A stretch of 64,000 nt of DNA from Ptiloglossa arizonensis (GCF_051014685.1 NC_135051.1:18061557-18125556); one strand, 5' to 3'; positions 12,271 through 25,340 are shown, numbered from the stretch's first letter. A program made the numbers and translations. Notes: generated from the letters alone by a model not told the origin.

Positions 12271-12717
12271 TCGTGTTCCCCTGTATCGCGGGAATCCGGG
12301 TGGAACGTCAAAACAATTTTTATCGACGGTTTCCAGACTGCTCTAAACGTTTTCCCGCTGCTCGTATCGCCATCGATACGTTTCTTCAATTTCGAGGGAT
12401 CGAAGGTGCGAGCTGTTTTTAGCCCGCGCGGCGGCGTTCTAAGTTTAAACCGCGATAAGTTGTTTTCGTAGATTTTGTATCGTTGCTTGTTTATAATAGA
12501 CCTTCCCCCTACGAAAATAAAACACAGGAAATGAATCGCTCGTGCGAGATAACCGGCCAGTCCCGATCGTTCTTCTGCAAACTTTCCTCAGGCCGAAATA
12601 AAATCCTAGGGGAGGTAAATCTGATCTGGAGCTTCGTAAACATTTCTTTCTTTCTTTTTTTTTAATTCATTTCGAGACATTTCTCCCATTGAACGCTCGG
12701 TACAAAGGTCATGGAAC

Positions 12718-12985
12718 AACTTTTTCCAATTTTTTAAGAATTTTGACAAATTTCGCAATCTTGGGAAATTTTACAGTCTTGGAAAATGTTTCAGTTTTGG
12801 GAAATTTTGCAAGATTGGGAAACTTTTAAATTTTGGAAAATTTGTAAATTTTGTAATTTAAGTAAATTTTACAGTTTTGGTAAATTTTGCAATTTTAGAA
12901 AATTTTGAAATGTTTGAAAAGTTTGCAATTTTGGGAAATTTTAAAATTTTATCAAATTCCAACGCCTTTACAGAATTTACAGTTT
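12718..12985. repeat. Degenerate ~21-bp tandem repeat
   Basis: About a dozen copies of a T/A/G-rich unit close to ttttgggaaattttgcaa, with a spacing of 20-22 bp. The strand bias is strong, with T and G on the plus strand and hardly any C. A slow-evolving simple repeat is the best reading. Confidence 0.75.
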
Positions 12986-14344
12986 TGACGATCTCACAGT
13001 CCTCTACCGAAGACCTTGAAGTGTCCTTGACTTAGATCCACGTAACTTTTATTATACCGTGAAGCGTATACCTGAATCTGCGTGAGTTAGTTGTTGAACT
13101 GACCTATCGTTTTAATCGTCCCTCCCTGTGGAGAATCCTACACGGTCTAGGATAGAATGGGGCGTACGAGTGCAACTTTCTTTCTCTCGTTCAGTAAGGA
13201 ACAGTGAACGTCGCGTGATGTAGAACGGAGTCGCGATATAATTGGGATGCCAATAATAACTATTAAAGGGAGCAACGATCGAAGAACGAGAAAGCTGTCT
13301 TGCCAGCAACGGTATAATATAATCCAGCAGGTGCGCCCTAGTCAGGGAGGTAACCCGGCCTCCCGTGCACCAAGGACGCCAGGGTTGATTGATGGGGCAA
13401 ATATTAGCTCGTGGAACTACCCGCGCCTTGGCCCAACCTTTTTACAACGACCTTACCATTTTCCCCGTGTTTCGCGAAAGCGCGAAACAACCGGGTTTCT
13501 ACGCTTCGACATCCTTTTTTCCTCTACTTTTTATAACCTTCACCTTGGAAGTCGTTGCAACAGAGGGTGGAAAAAAAAAACATTACGAAAATAGAAACGA
13601 CGAGAGGGAAAAGGAAATCCTAGCGAATACCCGCTTTCAAGTAACGATAATTCCAGTTGGAGAATATTTTGTTCCAAAAAAATTTTTTTCTATCAAAATT
13701 CCAATCAGAGAATATTTTATCCGAAAAAAGTTACATTATTTGAACGAAATTCGAGCCGGAGAATTTTTTATCGCGAAAAATTCGTTTTATAAAAAAGGCT
13801 TGTTTATAAATTGTTTTACATTATTTATTTCCTTTTCTTTTTTCTTCGATTTTATTCAACCCTCTTTCCGAGATCGAGTCGTTACGAGTGAAAAAGAAAA
13901 TTCCGTCCAAATGAAAACGCTGGGTCATCGTGCGAAACGAGTCCGTACCCGCTTTCAAGTAACGGTAATACGAGTCAGAAAATTGATCGTCACCCTCGAA
14001 GATTACAGTCGCTGGGACACAATCCTGAAACTTCGGTCGACAACATCGAAACGCTGATTCGTCGCTTCTCCCCGGAAACTTTTTATTATATTTAAAACGA
14101 AGTGCAAGCACCCTGATGGCACGAGTCGGAGCGAATATACGACGAAAGTTTCGAACCGCCGGAACGCTATTCAAAATCGCGAGCTCTTCGAAAGTTTTGG
14201 AAACGTTGGATCCTCCAACTGTCGCGATAAATCTTCAACGTAACGAAACGTTTGGTTGTGCTGGTGGATACCGTCATCGTGCATCGATTCCTCGAATGTT
14301 GACTGTAAAATAAAAAGAAAAAAAAATCTCCTTTTTCTCTCGAG
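12986..14344. other. Probable intron or intergenic DNA with short internal repeats
   Basis: A 222-codon plus-strand frame runs from 13,389 to 14,057, but its middle is a three-copy repeat of about 54 bp (13,640-13,800, word ggagaatattttatc). Its end repeats the phrase acccgctttcaagtaacg, seen at about 13,629 and again at 13,947. I therefore treat the frame as repeat-derived. The last 30 bases before 14,345 form the polypyrimidine tract of the exon that follows. Confidence 0.5.
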
Positions 14345-14469
14345 ACACAAAGAAACCCTCCCGAGTCTCACCAGCTGCTGTATAATTATCAGGAGGCACT
14401 CCACGTACCGTATTTACAGTACGATTCGGGATACCCCATCGACAGAACCATCTCCGACTACTATCCGGG
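14345..14469 (+). CDS. Internal coding exon of an unidentified protein
   Basis: A pyrimidine-rich tract ending in AG at 14,343-14,344 is followed by 125 bases open in one frame, then by a strong donor (GTGAGT from 14,470). Reading starts at phase 0 and ends with two bases over. The peptide begins TQRNPPESHQLLYNYQEALH and ends YDSGYPIDRTISDYYPG. It is hydrophilic and rich in Tyr, Pro and Asp, with no Cys and no membrane stretch, as in a disordered linker or cytoplasmic tail. It does not look like the Arg/Ser-rich peptides that chance frames give in this window. I do not recognise the protein. Partner exons were not located, so the gene could nest inside, or run antiparallel to, the minus-strand gene inferred from 3,153 and 49,077. 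Confidence 0.55.
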
Positions 14470-16190
14470 GTGAGTGAAGAATTTCGAGAGAGGACTTGTA
14501 ACCGGTACCTAGAGGTATCTATGCGATTGCAGTGGACTGATTGTGGCGACCTACTTCCCGAGACAATCGCACAATGCCGGGGGGGTGTCGAAGGGGTTGG
14601 CTTGTAAGGGCCGTGGCAGCGACGGGGTGCAAGGGGGGACGACTGCTTTCGCTGTTCTAGGTGACATCAAGGTCGTTGTATCGCCGGTGGTAACAAGTTG
14701 CCTCCACATTTTCCGTGAGACCTTTTCGCGTACGCAGTCAAGATCCTCTTGAAACGAGGATTGCTCAAGATGCCACTTTTCTTGTAAAGAGAAAAATAAA
14801 AGAAATTTTTAACGTGCACTCGTACTCATGCAATTTCTCGATTCATTGCAAGAGTGACTCGTTTGCCTTTCGATGCAAGGTGAGTGACGAAAGCACGTGC
14901 TGCACATTTTGCATATTGACCTATCATCGTCTTACGCTGACCAGGCACACTGGAAACGTTATCGGGATGTTAGCTCTGTAGCACGTGGCCCATATTGGAT
15001 TACGATGAATCCTCTTAAGATACGCGGCCTTCGAGGTTGCCCCGCGACCTTTGTCATTGCGCACGATAAACATTTTTAAGAGAGCGCACTATTGCTTTAG
15101 GGTAAACAACGCGTTTTCAGCGTTCGATGACGAATTCTGGGTTAATTGCCGTTGACTCTTCCTTGACGTGTCACGGTTGCGTGACCAGCACGAAAGAAAC
15201 CTCGTGTTTCAGCAACCGTACGACAAACTTCACGATTTGCTTATCCTTGATTTGGGTCAGTGGATGGCGCCCCTTACGTGGTTCTGCCTCCTCGCTCCCC
15301 AAGTCTACGCGGTGTATTGTGCTTATGTGGAATTTAGAATCACGTAACACGACATCGTAGAGACACGATGCTGACGGAGGCAGAGTAGGAGTCCCCTGAC
15401 CTAGGGAATCCAGATTGGACGTGAGTGATTTAGGCGAGGGTGTAGTACACTGGCTTGTTCAACGTCAGAAAATTATTACAGAAGCGTTGATTGTCAATGT
15501 GCGAATCGTGGGTATGTTTTCTTAAAAGCGACTGCTCTGATATTAACGAGAGGTACGGTTTTCTGTATACACCGTGGCTAAATATGCATCGCTTCGACAA
15601 AATTGATTATTAGTAATTGGAAAAATTTCTACGGCTTGGTTAAATGTAGATCGATGTACGTACCAAGTTTGGAACCGATACGTTCGATAGTTTTTTCATA
15701 AAAAAATCTCAAATATTGCAAGAATCTCAGGGGTTTAGATTGTGAAGTAGTGTCTCGCGTAATGTTCGAAAATCGAGACCGTCGATTATCTATATGAGAA
15801 GCACGAGGAAGGGTGGAGAATTTTTTATCGAAACTGGTCGACACACAAAGCTCGAAGAGAACAATGAATGGAGATACAATGGGACGAAGTTCTCGATTCG
15901 AAGAAACACAAACAATGTGGTACAAATTTGATCAATACTCGGGCTGTATCGTGAATCTTCCTGTGTGGTCTACAAGTTTAGGTATCAGTTTCTGGTACAC
16001 TTTCGTGTAGCAGTGTAAGCAATGAGTCCATCCAGTGTTTACACACTCGACTCCCCGTTTGGATATCTTTGATAAACAAATACTTCACAAATGAAATTAT
16101 AGTCCAGGAGTATATATCGAGCATGTGTACCAGGGATACGCAATAGTGTAGTATACACTTGAGGCGTCTGTTCTGGTTAACTTGGACTGT
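14470..16190. other. Intron-like stretch downstream of the 14.4-kb exon
   Basis: It contains a G-rich segment at about 14,578-14,640 and one copy of a dispersed repeat at 15,640-15,925. A GTGAGT at 14,881 follows an open frame ending FAFRCK but has no good acceptor, so no exon is called. Confidence 0.45.
15640..15925. repeat. Dispersed repeat, copy 1
   Basis: It shares ordered blocks with 23,900-24,140: accaagtttggaa near the left, then cgcgtaatgttcgaaa, then gattatctat, and finally cgaagaaacacaaacaatg at the right. The spacing between blocks is similar in both copies, so they descend from one sequence. Both can be read as open frames on the minus strand, but the frames align poorly and show no family motif. 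It is probably a decayed mobile element of unknown class. Confidence 0.6.
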
Positions 16191-16945
16191 TGACGTTAAA
16201 CCACGTCTTCACTTGTGGAACACGTAATGCAAAATACGTTCGAAACGCAGCTGAACAAACGTAACTCGACACGATTAAGCCACGTTCCCACTCGAGGCAT
16301 TTGTTTCATCGAATTTCAATTGATCGCATTAAGCCACGTTCCTATGTGCTCTATGTGTACTATGGACAAGGTTTGAAATTGACCGATGATGTTAAGCCAC
16401 ACTTTCACGTGTGTACTTCAACATACGATTCTAAATACTCTCGATACTCTTCAGTGAAACGTGGACCGATGATATTAAGCCACATTTCCACCTACAAAAT
16501 AGTACACAATATACACGAGACACCCCTTGGAGGAAACCTAGAACATTAAGCCACACTTTCACATGTGTACTTCAACACACAATTCTAAATACTCTTAATA
16601 CTCTTTAGTGAAACGTGGACGGATGATATTAAGCCACATTTCCACTTACAAAATAGTACAGAATATAAATGAGACACCCCTTCGAGGAAACCTAGAACGT
16701 TAAGCCACATTCTCACGCACAGTTCTGAATACTCTCAAGATTCTTCAATGAAAAGTAGACTGACGATATCGAGCCACGTTTTCACCTACGAAACGATACA
16801 CAAATACAAGACCATTCGAAAAAGTCGTTGACATTAAGCCACATTCTCACATACGCAACTCGCACTTCTGAATACTCGCGAGACACTTCGATGCAACGTA
16901 CAATGACGACCTTGGGCCGCAATTTCAATCGTAAATTAGATCCCT
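16190..16945. repeat. Tandem repeat built on TTAAGCCAC, ~155-bp higher unit
   Basis: The word ttaagccac followed by a C/T-rich run recurs about ten times. A longer unit including cttcaacatacgattctaaa and gtgaaacgtggac is duplicated at 16,391 and 16,546, 155 bp apart. Copies to the right are more decayed. It is non-coding. Confidence 0.75.
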
Positions 16946-18620
16946 TTCGAGCGATTCAAGCCCCGTTGTTCCACGTCGAGCTGCGCACACGTAAGAACGT
17001 GGATTCAGTACCCGATGTCAGACAGACTGTGAGACGACGTTCATCGCGAAAAGGTCAGAACATTCTCCCTTTTGTGAGCCAACGAAACGAAAAGGTGTAG
17101 GTAGACTGTTACGTAGTACGCGATTGAAAGCTTCGGTAAACCTACTTGTCTCCGAAACTGGGTCAGCGTGACCACTCAAAATCTTTTATACGTATAATCT
17201 CTCGATACCCCTCGATAGAGGGAGGAGTGAGGTGCACTGTGTCTTCCACTACGACTCTCTCTGACTCGATACAAAGGAGTTGGTCGAAAATACGTTGCAT
17301 AGAGAGGAGCTTTCAGGTGCACTGGAAACTACCGTCTGTGGAACATCGGTTGTGTCAGTGGTGCATCGAACCAGTTTCGCAAACTATTGCTCGCTCCGAA
17401 CCACGTCCATCCTTCCCTCGTACGATTCGTTGGACATACGTACAAAAGAATTTCTCCAAATTTCTTCTCCGATGGAAAAATAAACTCTCCAAGGTTCCGT
17501 TCCCTCTCTCGACGATATCGTAACCCCAAGGACGTTTCGTCGTTCCGATCGGTGCACGAAAAATAATTCGAGGAGAATTTTTCCATCGTACGTGAACGAG
17601 ACGAGATCATCGTTGCACGATCACGTGTAAAGGTACCGCGCGCGGCGTTAACCGTGAATCGAAGCCGCCGTGACTGTCGGGTTGCGTCCAAGCCACGAAT
17701 CCACCGTTGCTGTAAAACACAACGTTTCTCAACGCGAGTTTATGTAAGATTAAACTTTCTACAATGTATCATTAGCACGAAGTAGGGCAGGTGGAAACTC
17801 GCGGCCACGACTTACGTGATTCCGTAACGTTCGAGCCGTCTTTATCCCGACTCGGTTCATCGCGGTGCAACGAGAGACTCGGTGCATCTGCGCGCACCAG
17901 CGATGGCTACGAGTCGCTTCGAGCACGAACAAGCGGATACGAGCGAAGTTTTTTTAACAGTTTTTTTAACAGTTTTTGAATGGATCGATCGCATCGAACG
18001 CATTGAACGATTCCTCATTGAGGAAATTAAAATTTTATAAATTTATGTTCTTACTTTTTTTTTTTTTTTTGAGAGAGAATTTCTTCGAGATTGACAGCGC
18101 AGGATGAGAAAGACTAATTATTTCGCGTGGGACGTTCAATTTCGCGGAGAGACGCACGATCGACTGTGGAAAAAAAAAAGAAAGATGGAGTCCGATTCCA
18201 CGACCAAAGTGGGACGCGTTAATGAATTTCCTTATCAAATCGTGGCCTCGTCGTGCCACGAGCCGCTATTATTATCTCTCCCATCGATCAATACGACGTG
18301 CAGCCGTATTGCAGGACGACTTGCAAATAACGTCAAAACGTTTCTGCGCAGGACGTGTAGGATATATCCGTTTGTATCGATACCTGTTTCGAACGAGACG
18401 TGACATCGGGCGTCTACGATTCGAAACGTTCGCGGCCTACTCGAACGAACGTGATACGCCTGTGCTCGATCATCGTGGGCCTGCTGTACGAACCGAGTGT
18501 CGTTGCCACGTATCCGTGAATATAGTAGATAGAGAAATGGGAAATATTAGTACCGCGATCGTTTTCGTGGACGATCGATAATCGACTGAACGTTTAACAA
18601 TACGGATAGGAATCTATTCG
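16946..18620. other. Unique non-coding stretch
   Basis: CG-rich sequence with overlapping short frames on both strands (for example 17,146-17,691), but no acceptor and donor pair that I would trust. Contains a T run at 18,056-18,070. No gene is called. Confidence 0.4.
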
Positions 18621-19290
18621 ATAAATTGACTCGGTTCACGTATCAACGTTCAGGCTATGTTTCAACCTCGACGACCGATACAAAGTTTTCAAACCACGCG
18701 TCGACTCGTTTCCTTCAATATAGTACTTTCAAATGACGAATTAACTCGGTTCTTACCCAAAGAGCACATCTCCACACTGACGAGTTAACTCGTCACGACC
18801 GATACAAAGCCCTCAAACCACGCGTCGACTTGTTTCCTTCAATATAGTACTTCCAAATGACGAATCAACTCGGTTCTTATCCAACGAGCACATTTTCATA
18901 CTGACGAGTTAACTCGTCACGACCGATACAAAGCCTTCAAACCACGCGTCGACTCGTTTCCTTCAACACAGTACTTCCAAACGACGAATCAACTCGATTC
19001 TTACCCAACGAGCCCATCTCCACACTGACGAGTTAACTCGTCACGACCGATACAAAGCCTTCAAACCACGCGTCGACTTGTTTCCTTCAACACAGTACTT
19101 CCAAGCGACGAATCAACTCGATTCTTACCCAACGAGCCCATCTCCACACTGACGAGTTAACTCGTCACGACCGATACAAAGCCCTCAAACCACGCGTCGA
19201 CTCGTTTTCTTCAACACAGTACTTCCAAACGACGAATCAACTCGGTTCTTACCCAACGAGCACATCTCCACTCTGACGAGTTAACTCGTC
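18620..19290. repeat. 124-bp satellite, ~5 copies, with a palindromic core
   Basis: The word gaccgatacaaag occurs at 18,673, 18,797, 18,921, 19,045 and 19,169, each exactly 124 bp after the last. Copies differ by few bases except for the decayed first one. Units from the second onward carry the 16-bp perfect palindrome GACGAGTTAACTCGTC, and every unit carries ACGCGTCGAC nearby. The constant period and high similarity indicate recent homogenisation or expansion. Confidence 0.92.
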
Positions 19291-20270
19291 CACCCCCACT
19301 CAACAGTTAGAAGTACCCCATCCAGAGACACTTTCCAGTCGTTCATTATTCGTTTTCGTCCGCGACAAAAGATCATCCCTCGAGCATTCAATACAAGGTT
19401 ATGCTTGCGGCTTGGAGAATGTCATTCGATGCTCGTAGGCTCTCTAAGTTAATATCCGTGCAAATAAACCCGTCAGCCCGGTGGAGCTAGTTAAATGTCT
19501 CGAGGATTATCCTTCGAAGACTCAATTAAGATTAACAGGGAGTGAACAGGCCGCGTCGAATAATTACGCTGCAAGTGTCTCTCGTCTTACTCCATCTCTC
19601 TCTCTCTTTCATTCCAGTGGCTGTCGTCGGCTTACTAACAACTTTTCAAATTCTAATCGAATTTTCTCCTTCCTTTCACCCACACCGAGAATTAAAAAAA
19701 AAAAAAATGAAAAATAATAATGCTCGCGTAATCGTTGACTTTAATCGCGATAATCCCTTCCAGGGTGACGTAGATGCAGGTGAACTTTATTTACGCAATT
19801 TCTCGTTGGTTTTCGCGATAACGAAAATTGAGATTGAACGAGAAGCTCGTGAACTTTCGCTTCTTTGAAAATTATAACGGACTTTGTCCCGTTTTTTTCC
19901 CCCTCTACGACGACCGGTGCGTTCGACGTGGCTTTATCCGAAAACGAGCCCCGAGGAGATTTATTTTCAATCCATTAAGGTTTTTCATCCGGGCTTGATA
20001 AATTGGAAAGTGTATTTCGCAAAACTGTTTTTCTTTCTTTTAATCGTTACACGGCCAATTATAAAATAGTAACCTCGAGCGAGGTGCTCGATGTATGTGC
20101 AAAACGGATGTAAGAAAAATGTTAGGCGAAAGAAAGAAAGAAAAATCTCGCGAACGATGCAACTATTTTTAACCAATCTCGACAGAATGCAGAAAAAAAT
20201 TCCTCTAAAATAAAAAATACTGTAAATCGTACGAGTATTTATATCCGAAATGCAGAGACACCAAGCGCGG
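19291..20270. other. Unique AT-leaning stretch
   Basis: Contains an A run at 19,695 and T-rich segments. Open frames here are short and unsupported by splice signals. Nothing further seen. Confidence 0.5.
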
Positions 20271-20940
20271 GAGATATTTAATGATTTTTAACAAACGACT
20301 CGGAACTATGTAAATTTAGTAAATAATGTAATAATCTCGATTCTCGGTATAGCTGTGCAAATTGAGTAATTTTTAATAAACGTCGTGAACTATGTAAATG
20401 AAGAAAATAAAGTAGTAATATTGATTCTCAAGCTGGACGAAGAAATTGAATAATGTTTGATAAACGATGAACGTTTTAGAAAATAATTTTGAATCAACGA
20501 TTCCTAACGAAGAACGCTTAGAAAATAAAATAATAATTTTAATTCTTGACTTAGACGAATAACAATACAAAAAATAATTTTGAACAAACAACTCCTAACG
20601 AAAAATACTTAGAAGATAAAATAATTTCGTTTCTCAACCTACACGAAAAACTATTTGAAAAATAATTTTGAATAAACGATTCATAACAAGGAACACTTGG
20701 AGAATAAAATAATAATTTTGATACTTAACCTAGACGAATAACAATATAAAAAATAATTTTGAATAAACGATTCACAATAAAGAACACTGGGAGAATAAAA
20801 TAATAACAATTTCGATTGCACAACCTGGACGAAGATTTCGTACGAAAAAAATGGAACAATATTCGTTACGAAAGAACCGTGACGATGAAAATTCGTAAAG
20901 AGTGATAATTTTTATTCGCAACCTGGACGATGAAATTGTA
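20270..20940. repeat. AT-rich degenerate tandem repeat, ~120-bp unit
   Basis: Diverged copies share ttttgaataaacgattcnnaac, then agaacactnggagaataaaataataat, then a cctagacgaa tail. The best pair lies around 20,660 and 20,757. Copies fade into unique sequence at both ends. Confidence 0.7.
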
Positions 20941-22300
20941 CAGGTACGGGGTGAAACGCGAACACCTGTCGTGGTGTATAAATAACGACGCGCGACGGAA
21001 ATATCCGCGCGTGAAAAATATAAATGATAGACTACGACGTGAGACGCGCATTACATCCACGTTTTTCCAACGTTCGATGAAAAAATATTTTTCAAAGGAA
21101 GCGACAGCGTCTAATCGGCGCGTCGCGGATATTCGTCGTCTCCTTCGTCGATCGATCAATCGCACGGATGCGTTTGAATATATTACCCGATCGTACTACA
21201 GAGGGGGGACGTCTGCGTCATTAATCGTCGTAATTCGACAAATGATTTTCACGGCGACGCCTCGACATCCGGGTCAACGCGATTTTCGTTTTTCGCGCCA
21301 CCACCGACGAGAATTTCATTAACGGGAAACACGCTGCGCGTGAAAACCACCAGCGGGGCGAAACAAAGCCTCGAAACACGGTTTCATCGTGATTTAATTG
21401 CCCCGTTTCGTTTTTATTTTCTTCCATTTTTTCCGCTATTTTTTTTCATTTTTCAAAAAATTTCTTTTTTTTTTTTTTTTCATTTTTTTTTCATTTTCCA
21501 CGACTCTTGAACGATTTCGAAACGCGATTGCGATTTTATTTAACAGTTTCCAACGCGCTATAATACTTTTTCATACTACAGTAACGTATGAGAGAAAGAG
21601 GTAGCGAATATTGAAAATTTGCAGGATTATATTTTTTATTCTTTTAGAGAAATAACCAATCTTCGATGTGGTATTCGACGAGTATCAAGAATGAAAGAAA
21701 TCGAGAAACTTTTAATTTTCGAGACAGAAACGTTTTCGGATTGTTATTGAATATTTAAGAAATTGGTGATTTTTTGGCGAAAGAAATTAACGAAGGGTTC
21801 GAATTATGGTTGGTTATCAGTGTATGGTTTCGAAACTCACGTGTTGTGCTTGTTAATTTATCGGAGAGACAAATGGTGGACTTTGGACAGTTTTACTCGG
21901 ATTATCGTCGCTTTAATGTTTCACTAATCCGGGGAATAGTGTGTACACGCGGTACTTATGGTCGAAGCGCACGTGCGTAGACTTAGGGCGTTCGAAATTG
22001 ATTCAGAGTTAGGGGAAAGACCCCTAGTACCGACTAACGTTAATTTTCACCTGCATAGACGAACAATTAAGGACTGGTTGAAAAAAGAAGAGAGAGGGGT
22101 CGGTGGATAATTTACAAAAGTCGTTGAAAGTGACAAAGAAGACACTGAGTGTATTATATTGTACGTGTGGTATCGTTCAAAAAAGATTAGGTGCATCCAG
22201 TGTGCAGGTTGGACTCATTTGCAACGCACAGGCCAAGAAGATAAATTATTTGTAATGTTTGTGAAAATAAATTTTAAATAATACTATTCTACATTAACGT
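20941..22300. other. Unique non-coding stretch
   Basis: The left part is CG-rich. A T/C tract occupies 21,425-21,500. I see no supported exon. Confidence 0.45.
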
Positions 22301-22900
22301 GGAAAGATCTTCCCCAAGGGAAAGATAGAATTACAAAGGAACGAAAATATTAAGACCCAACAAAGGTGAAATAAACGAAGAACGCCTGGAATTAATAACC
22401 TATTATATTACGAAACGAGCAAGTGAGACAAAAGGAAGGACAGGGTGTACGGGAGAAGATAGAAGTACAAAGGAGAAGAAGTTATTAACAAATGGAAGAG
22501 AAATCGATTAAAGAAGTAAATATATTAACAAAGATGCGATAAACAAGGAAAGCCTGGAATTGAAAAACTATTACGTTACGAAACAAATAAATGAGTTTGA
22601 AGAAAGACTAGAAAAAGTGGAACGTACTAAAAAAAAGGAAAATATTCAAAAAAAAAAAAAAATTCAAAAGAATTTTATTAATTAATTAATTTTAAGAACA
22701 CCAATAAAGCTAGTATAAATGAAAAAAGTCTGGAAGAAAAAAAAATCACTATGAATCAGATATTATAAATGAAACCTTACGAAGACTACAAAATGTTAGA
22801 AGAAAATCAAATTACGAACTGAAGAAGTTATTAACGGGCAGGAGGAAAAAAAATACCTACAGAAGTATAAAAAAAAAAATAAATAAAATAGATTAAGGAA
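22300..22900. repeat. Purine-rich degenerate tandem repeat, ~170-bp unit
   Basis: The phrase gcctggaattaataacctat followed by tacgaaacgagcaa at about 22,385 is repeated with changes at about 22,553, and more weakly near 22,728. The plus strand is strongly purine-biased over 600 bases. Confidence 0.55.
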
Positions 22901-23899
22901 AAAGAAATTAAGTAGACCGACGAAGAGCGAACCAAAAGTAAAAAGTTCGGAATCGGAGAACTATTAACGTCGAGGAAACGGATAACGGAAAGAAATGAAC
23001 GTGAAAGTAAGAGAATTACGCGGAGAGGAATTAAATTGCGCGAAACGGTAACAAATTCCTGAGAAAATGGCGCCCGTGGGGGTCCGTCGAACGAACGAGC
23101 GAACGAAGCGTTCCGTAATTTTTCACGCGCGAACGTCGGCCGCGAGAAGCTTTCGAATCGATTAATCGTGTTAACCGCGGCGTTGCGTTAATTGCGGTAA
23201 TTTGACAACCACCCTCCTCTCGCTGCCTCCCCCCCAACGAAGCGTTCTGTTTCCTCGAAACGGTCGCGGAAATTCCATCGCCGCGAGTGCATGCAGCGCG
23301 CGTACGAAATGAAAACCGCAACAAAATGCAGAACGTCTGGCCGAAAACGTCCGCGAGGACTTTGTCGTTGTGTTGTTCCCGGGGATTGCACGGTAACCTC
23401 AATTTTCAGGTGGATCTCGTCGCAATTGTGCCTCACGACCCGAATGTTTCCTGTATTTTTCAACGACGAAACGGCCTTGAATGGTCAGCTGAAAACTTGG
23501 TCGCTTGAATGAAAGTCTCGCGCATTCTTTCGCGAGGGGAGACCGTTTGCAATACGGAGGGTGTTTCCACCCATGTGAAAACGTATCGGGAATAGAGATT
23601 CGAGAGTGGAGTGGGAGAGGATAAAGATTCGTAATCCGGAACGATGTCCGGTGGTGTCTTTCTGGTGAAATTTATTTTTTGTTTATGTATTATTGTTATT
23701 GTATGCATTGTCACGTGTTGTTTAAGTTCAAAGGATGACCGTATTCACGCCAAATAAGTATCTATTCCACCGTTGGGTTCGAGACGACCAGAAACAGATC
23801 TCGTCGAAGATGGAACGTAAGCTTTTCTTTCACGCACCGTGTGCGAACATCTGTTACGCGTACGTGCTCGAGAAAATTCCCACAGCTTGGCGAAACATG

Positions 23900-24140
23900 G
23901 TCCAATATATGTGCCAAGTTTGAAATTTGTACGTCGGATACTTTCCACCCGAGAAAATCTTAAAAATCGTCCGACCGCTCGGTACCCAAACTACGAGTAC
24001 CTCGCTTAATGTTCGAAACACAGTGACGCAGATTATCAATACGCGAAGCGTGGATAGAGAACCTCTAAAAGGGAACAACGTTCCTTTGAATGGAACGAAG
24101 CTCTCGGGTCGAAGAAACACAAACAGTGGCGATAGGGGAC
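23900..24140. repeat. Dispersed repeat, copy 2
   Basis: Homologous to 15,640-15,925 in the same orientation, with shared blocks gccaagtttgaa, cgcttaatgttcgaaa and cgaagaaacacaaacagtgg. It is shorter than copy 1 by an internal deletion. Class unknown. Confidence 0.6.
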
Positions 24141-24291
24141 GGTCGATGGTGATCATGAATCCGAGCAACGTATTTTATCGATAACCGAGGCATCGCTACA
24201 GGTACACGAATCTCTAACCAGCGGGTAGCACGGTGCAAACAGGTAGGAAAATTGTCGGTGAACCGGTGAAAAAGACAAAGTGGAGTGTCTA

Positions 24292-24327
24292 AGGGGGGGT
24301 GGGGGGTGGAGTAAAAGGGTACGGGAC
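24292..24327 (+). other. G-quadruplex-prone tract
   Basis: Two long G runs (seven and six) are followed, within 20 bases, by two GGG runs. The pattern fits a loose intramolecular G-quadruplex, one loop being about ten bases. Confidence 0.45.
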
Positions 24328-25149
24328 GTCCGAAGCGCGTAGCTGTGGCAGACGCGTCGTTTTAATTCGACGTTAATGCAAAGTGCTCGGTCGTCGTCGA
24401 CCGAGGGTGAAGGTTATTATCCCTAGCTGGCAGGATTCCAACAACCGAGAGAGTATTTCGCGGAGAGTGCTTTCTCCCGACGCACTTAACTCGCGGCGGA
24501 TTGAAAAGCGATAAAGCTCTTCCTCGTCTCTCCCCCCACCCCTTGTACATTCACGTGGATCGTCGACGATGCGCCCTCTCGGGCTCGAGCGACGGGTGTT
24601 GTTCGATTCCCGAACACTTCAACATCTCCCCTCCCCCTCTCATCCACTCTCCCCCACCCCTCCTGTACACTTCTCTTTATCCATCGCGGGTTCCTGTCGC
24701 GTTCACGGGGCATCGTTCGATCCTTCCTGTCTTGTCTTCGATTGCTCTCGATGACGAACGCCACCGGGGAATCGTGGCGAGTCTTGAAACGAGGGACGGT
24801 GGAGATTCGAGCGTAACCAATACGCGGAAAGGAGGACACGCGAAGATAAAATTTGCGTACGAGGGTACTCGTTAAACGGGACGAGCGAAACAAATACCGG
24901 AAAGGTAAAGATAACGTTTAGGTACCGGGGTCGTCGGTTAACGGAACGAGTGTAATAACCTGTACAAGGATGGTGTACGTGCACGTTCGGTTTTCAAGTC
25001 AGTTACTATTGTCCCGATAATACAATACGGAAACCTCGTCGCAAGATTTGTAGATTTTAGAGGTTAGTTCACTTTGGAGAATCTCGAAGGAAATATACGC
25101 TCTTCTACGCGTCGCACTTCGTAACTTTAATCCTCGTTAGGCGGCGCTC

Positions 25150-25340
25150 GGGTCTTTTCAGACCCACGCCACTTCTACCCACGTTATCGTATTACAAATG
25201 ACACAGAGATTGCGATCGATTTATTCTTTCCGCACGATTTTCCAAAAAAATCACTATCATTATCGAACAGGATAACCACAAACATTTTCGAAACATTTAT
25301 TATATTTCTCGCGGTACTAGCAACGGGTCCGTTCGGACCC
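25150..25340. repeat. Pair of GGGTC/GACCC hairpins, 175 bp apart
   Basis: Two 16-bp imperfect palindromes, gggtcttttcagaccc (25,150-25,165) and gggtccgttcggaccc (25,325-25,340), flank AT-rich DNA. The same module occurs twice at 33,465-33,640. It may mark the ends of a small DNA element; similar palindromes occur beside the ends of some piggyBac-like elements, but I could not define terminal repeats here. Confidence 0.5.

Noticed and set aside
13389..14057. 222-codon open frame on the plus strand
   Set aside because: The middle and end are made of short internal repeats, composition is low-complexity Lys/Phe-rich, and no domain is recognisable.
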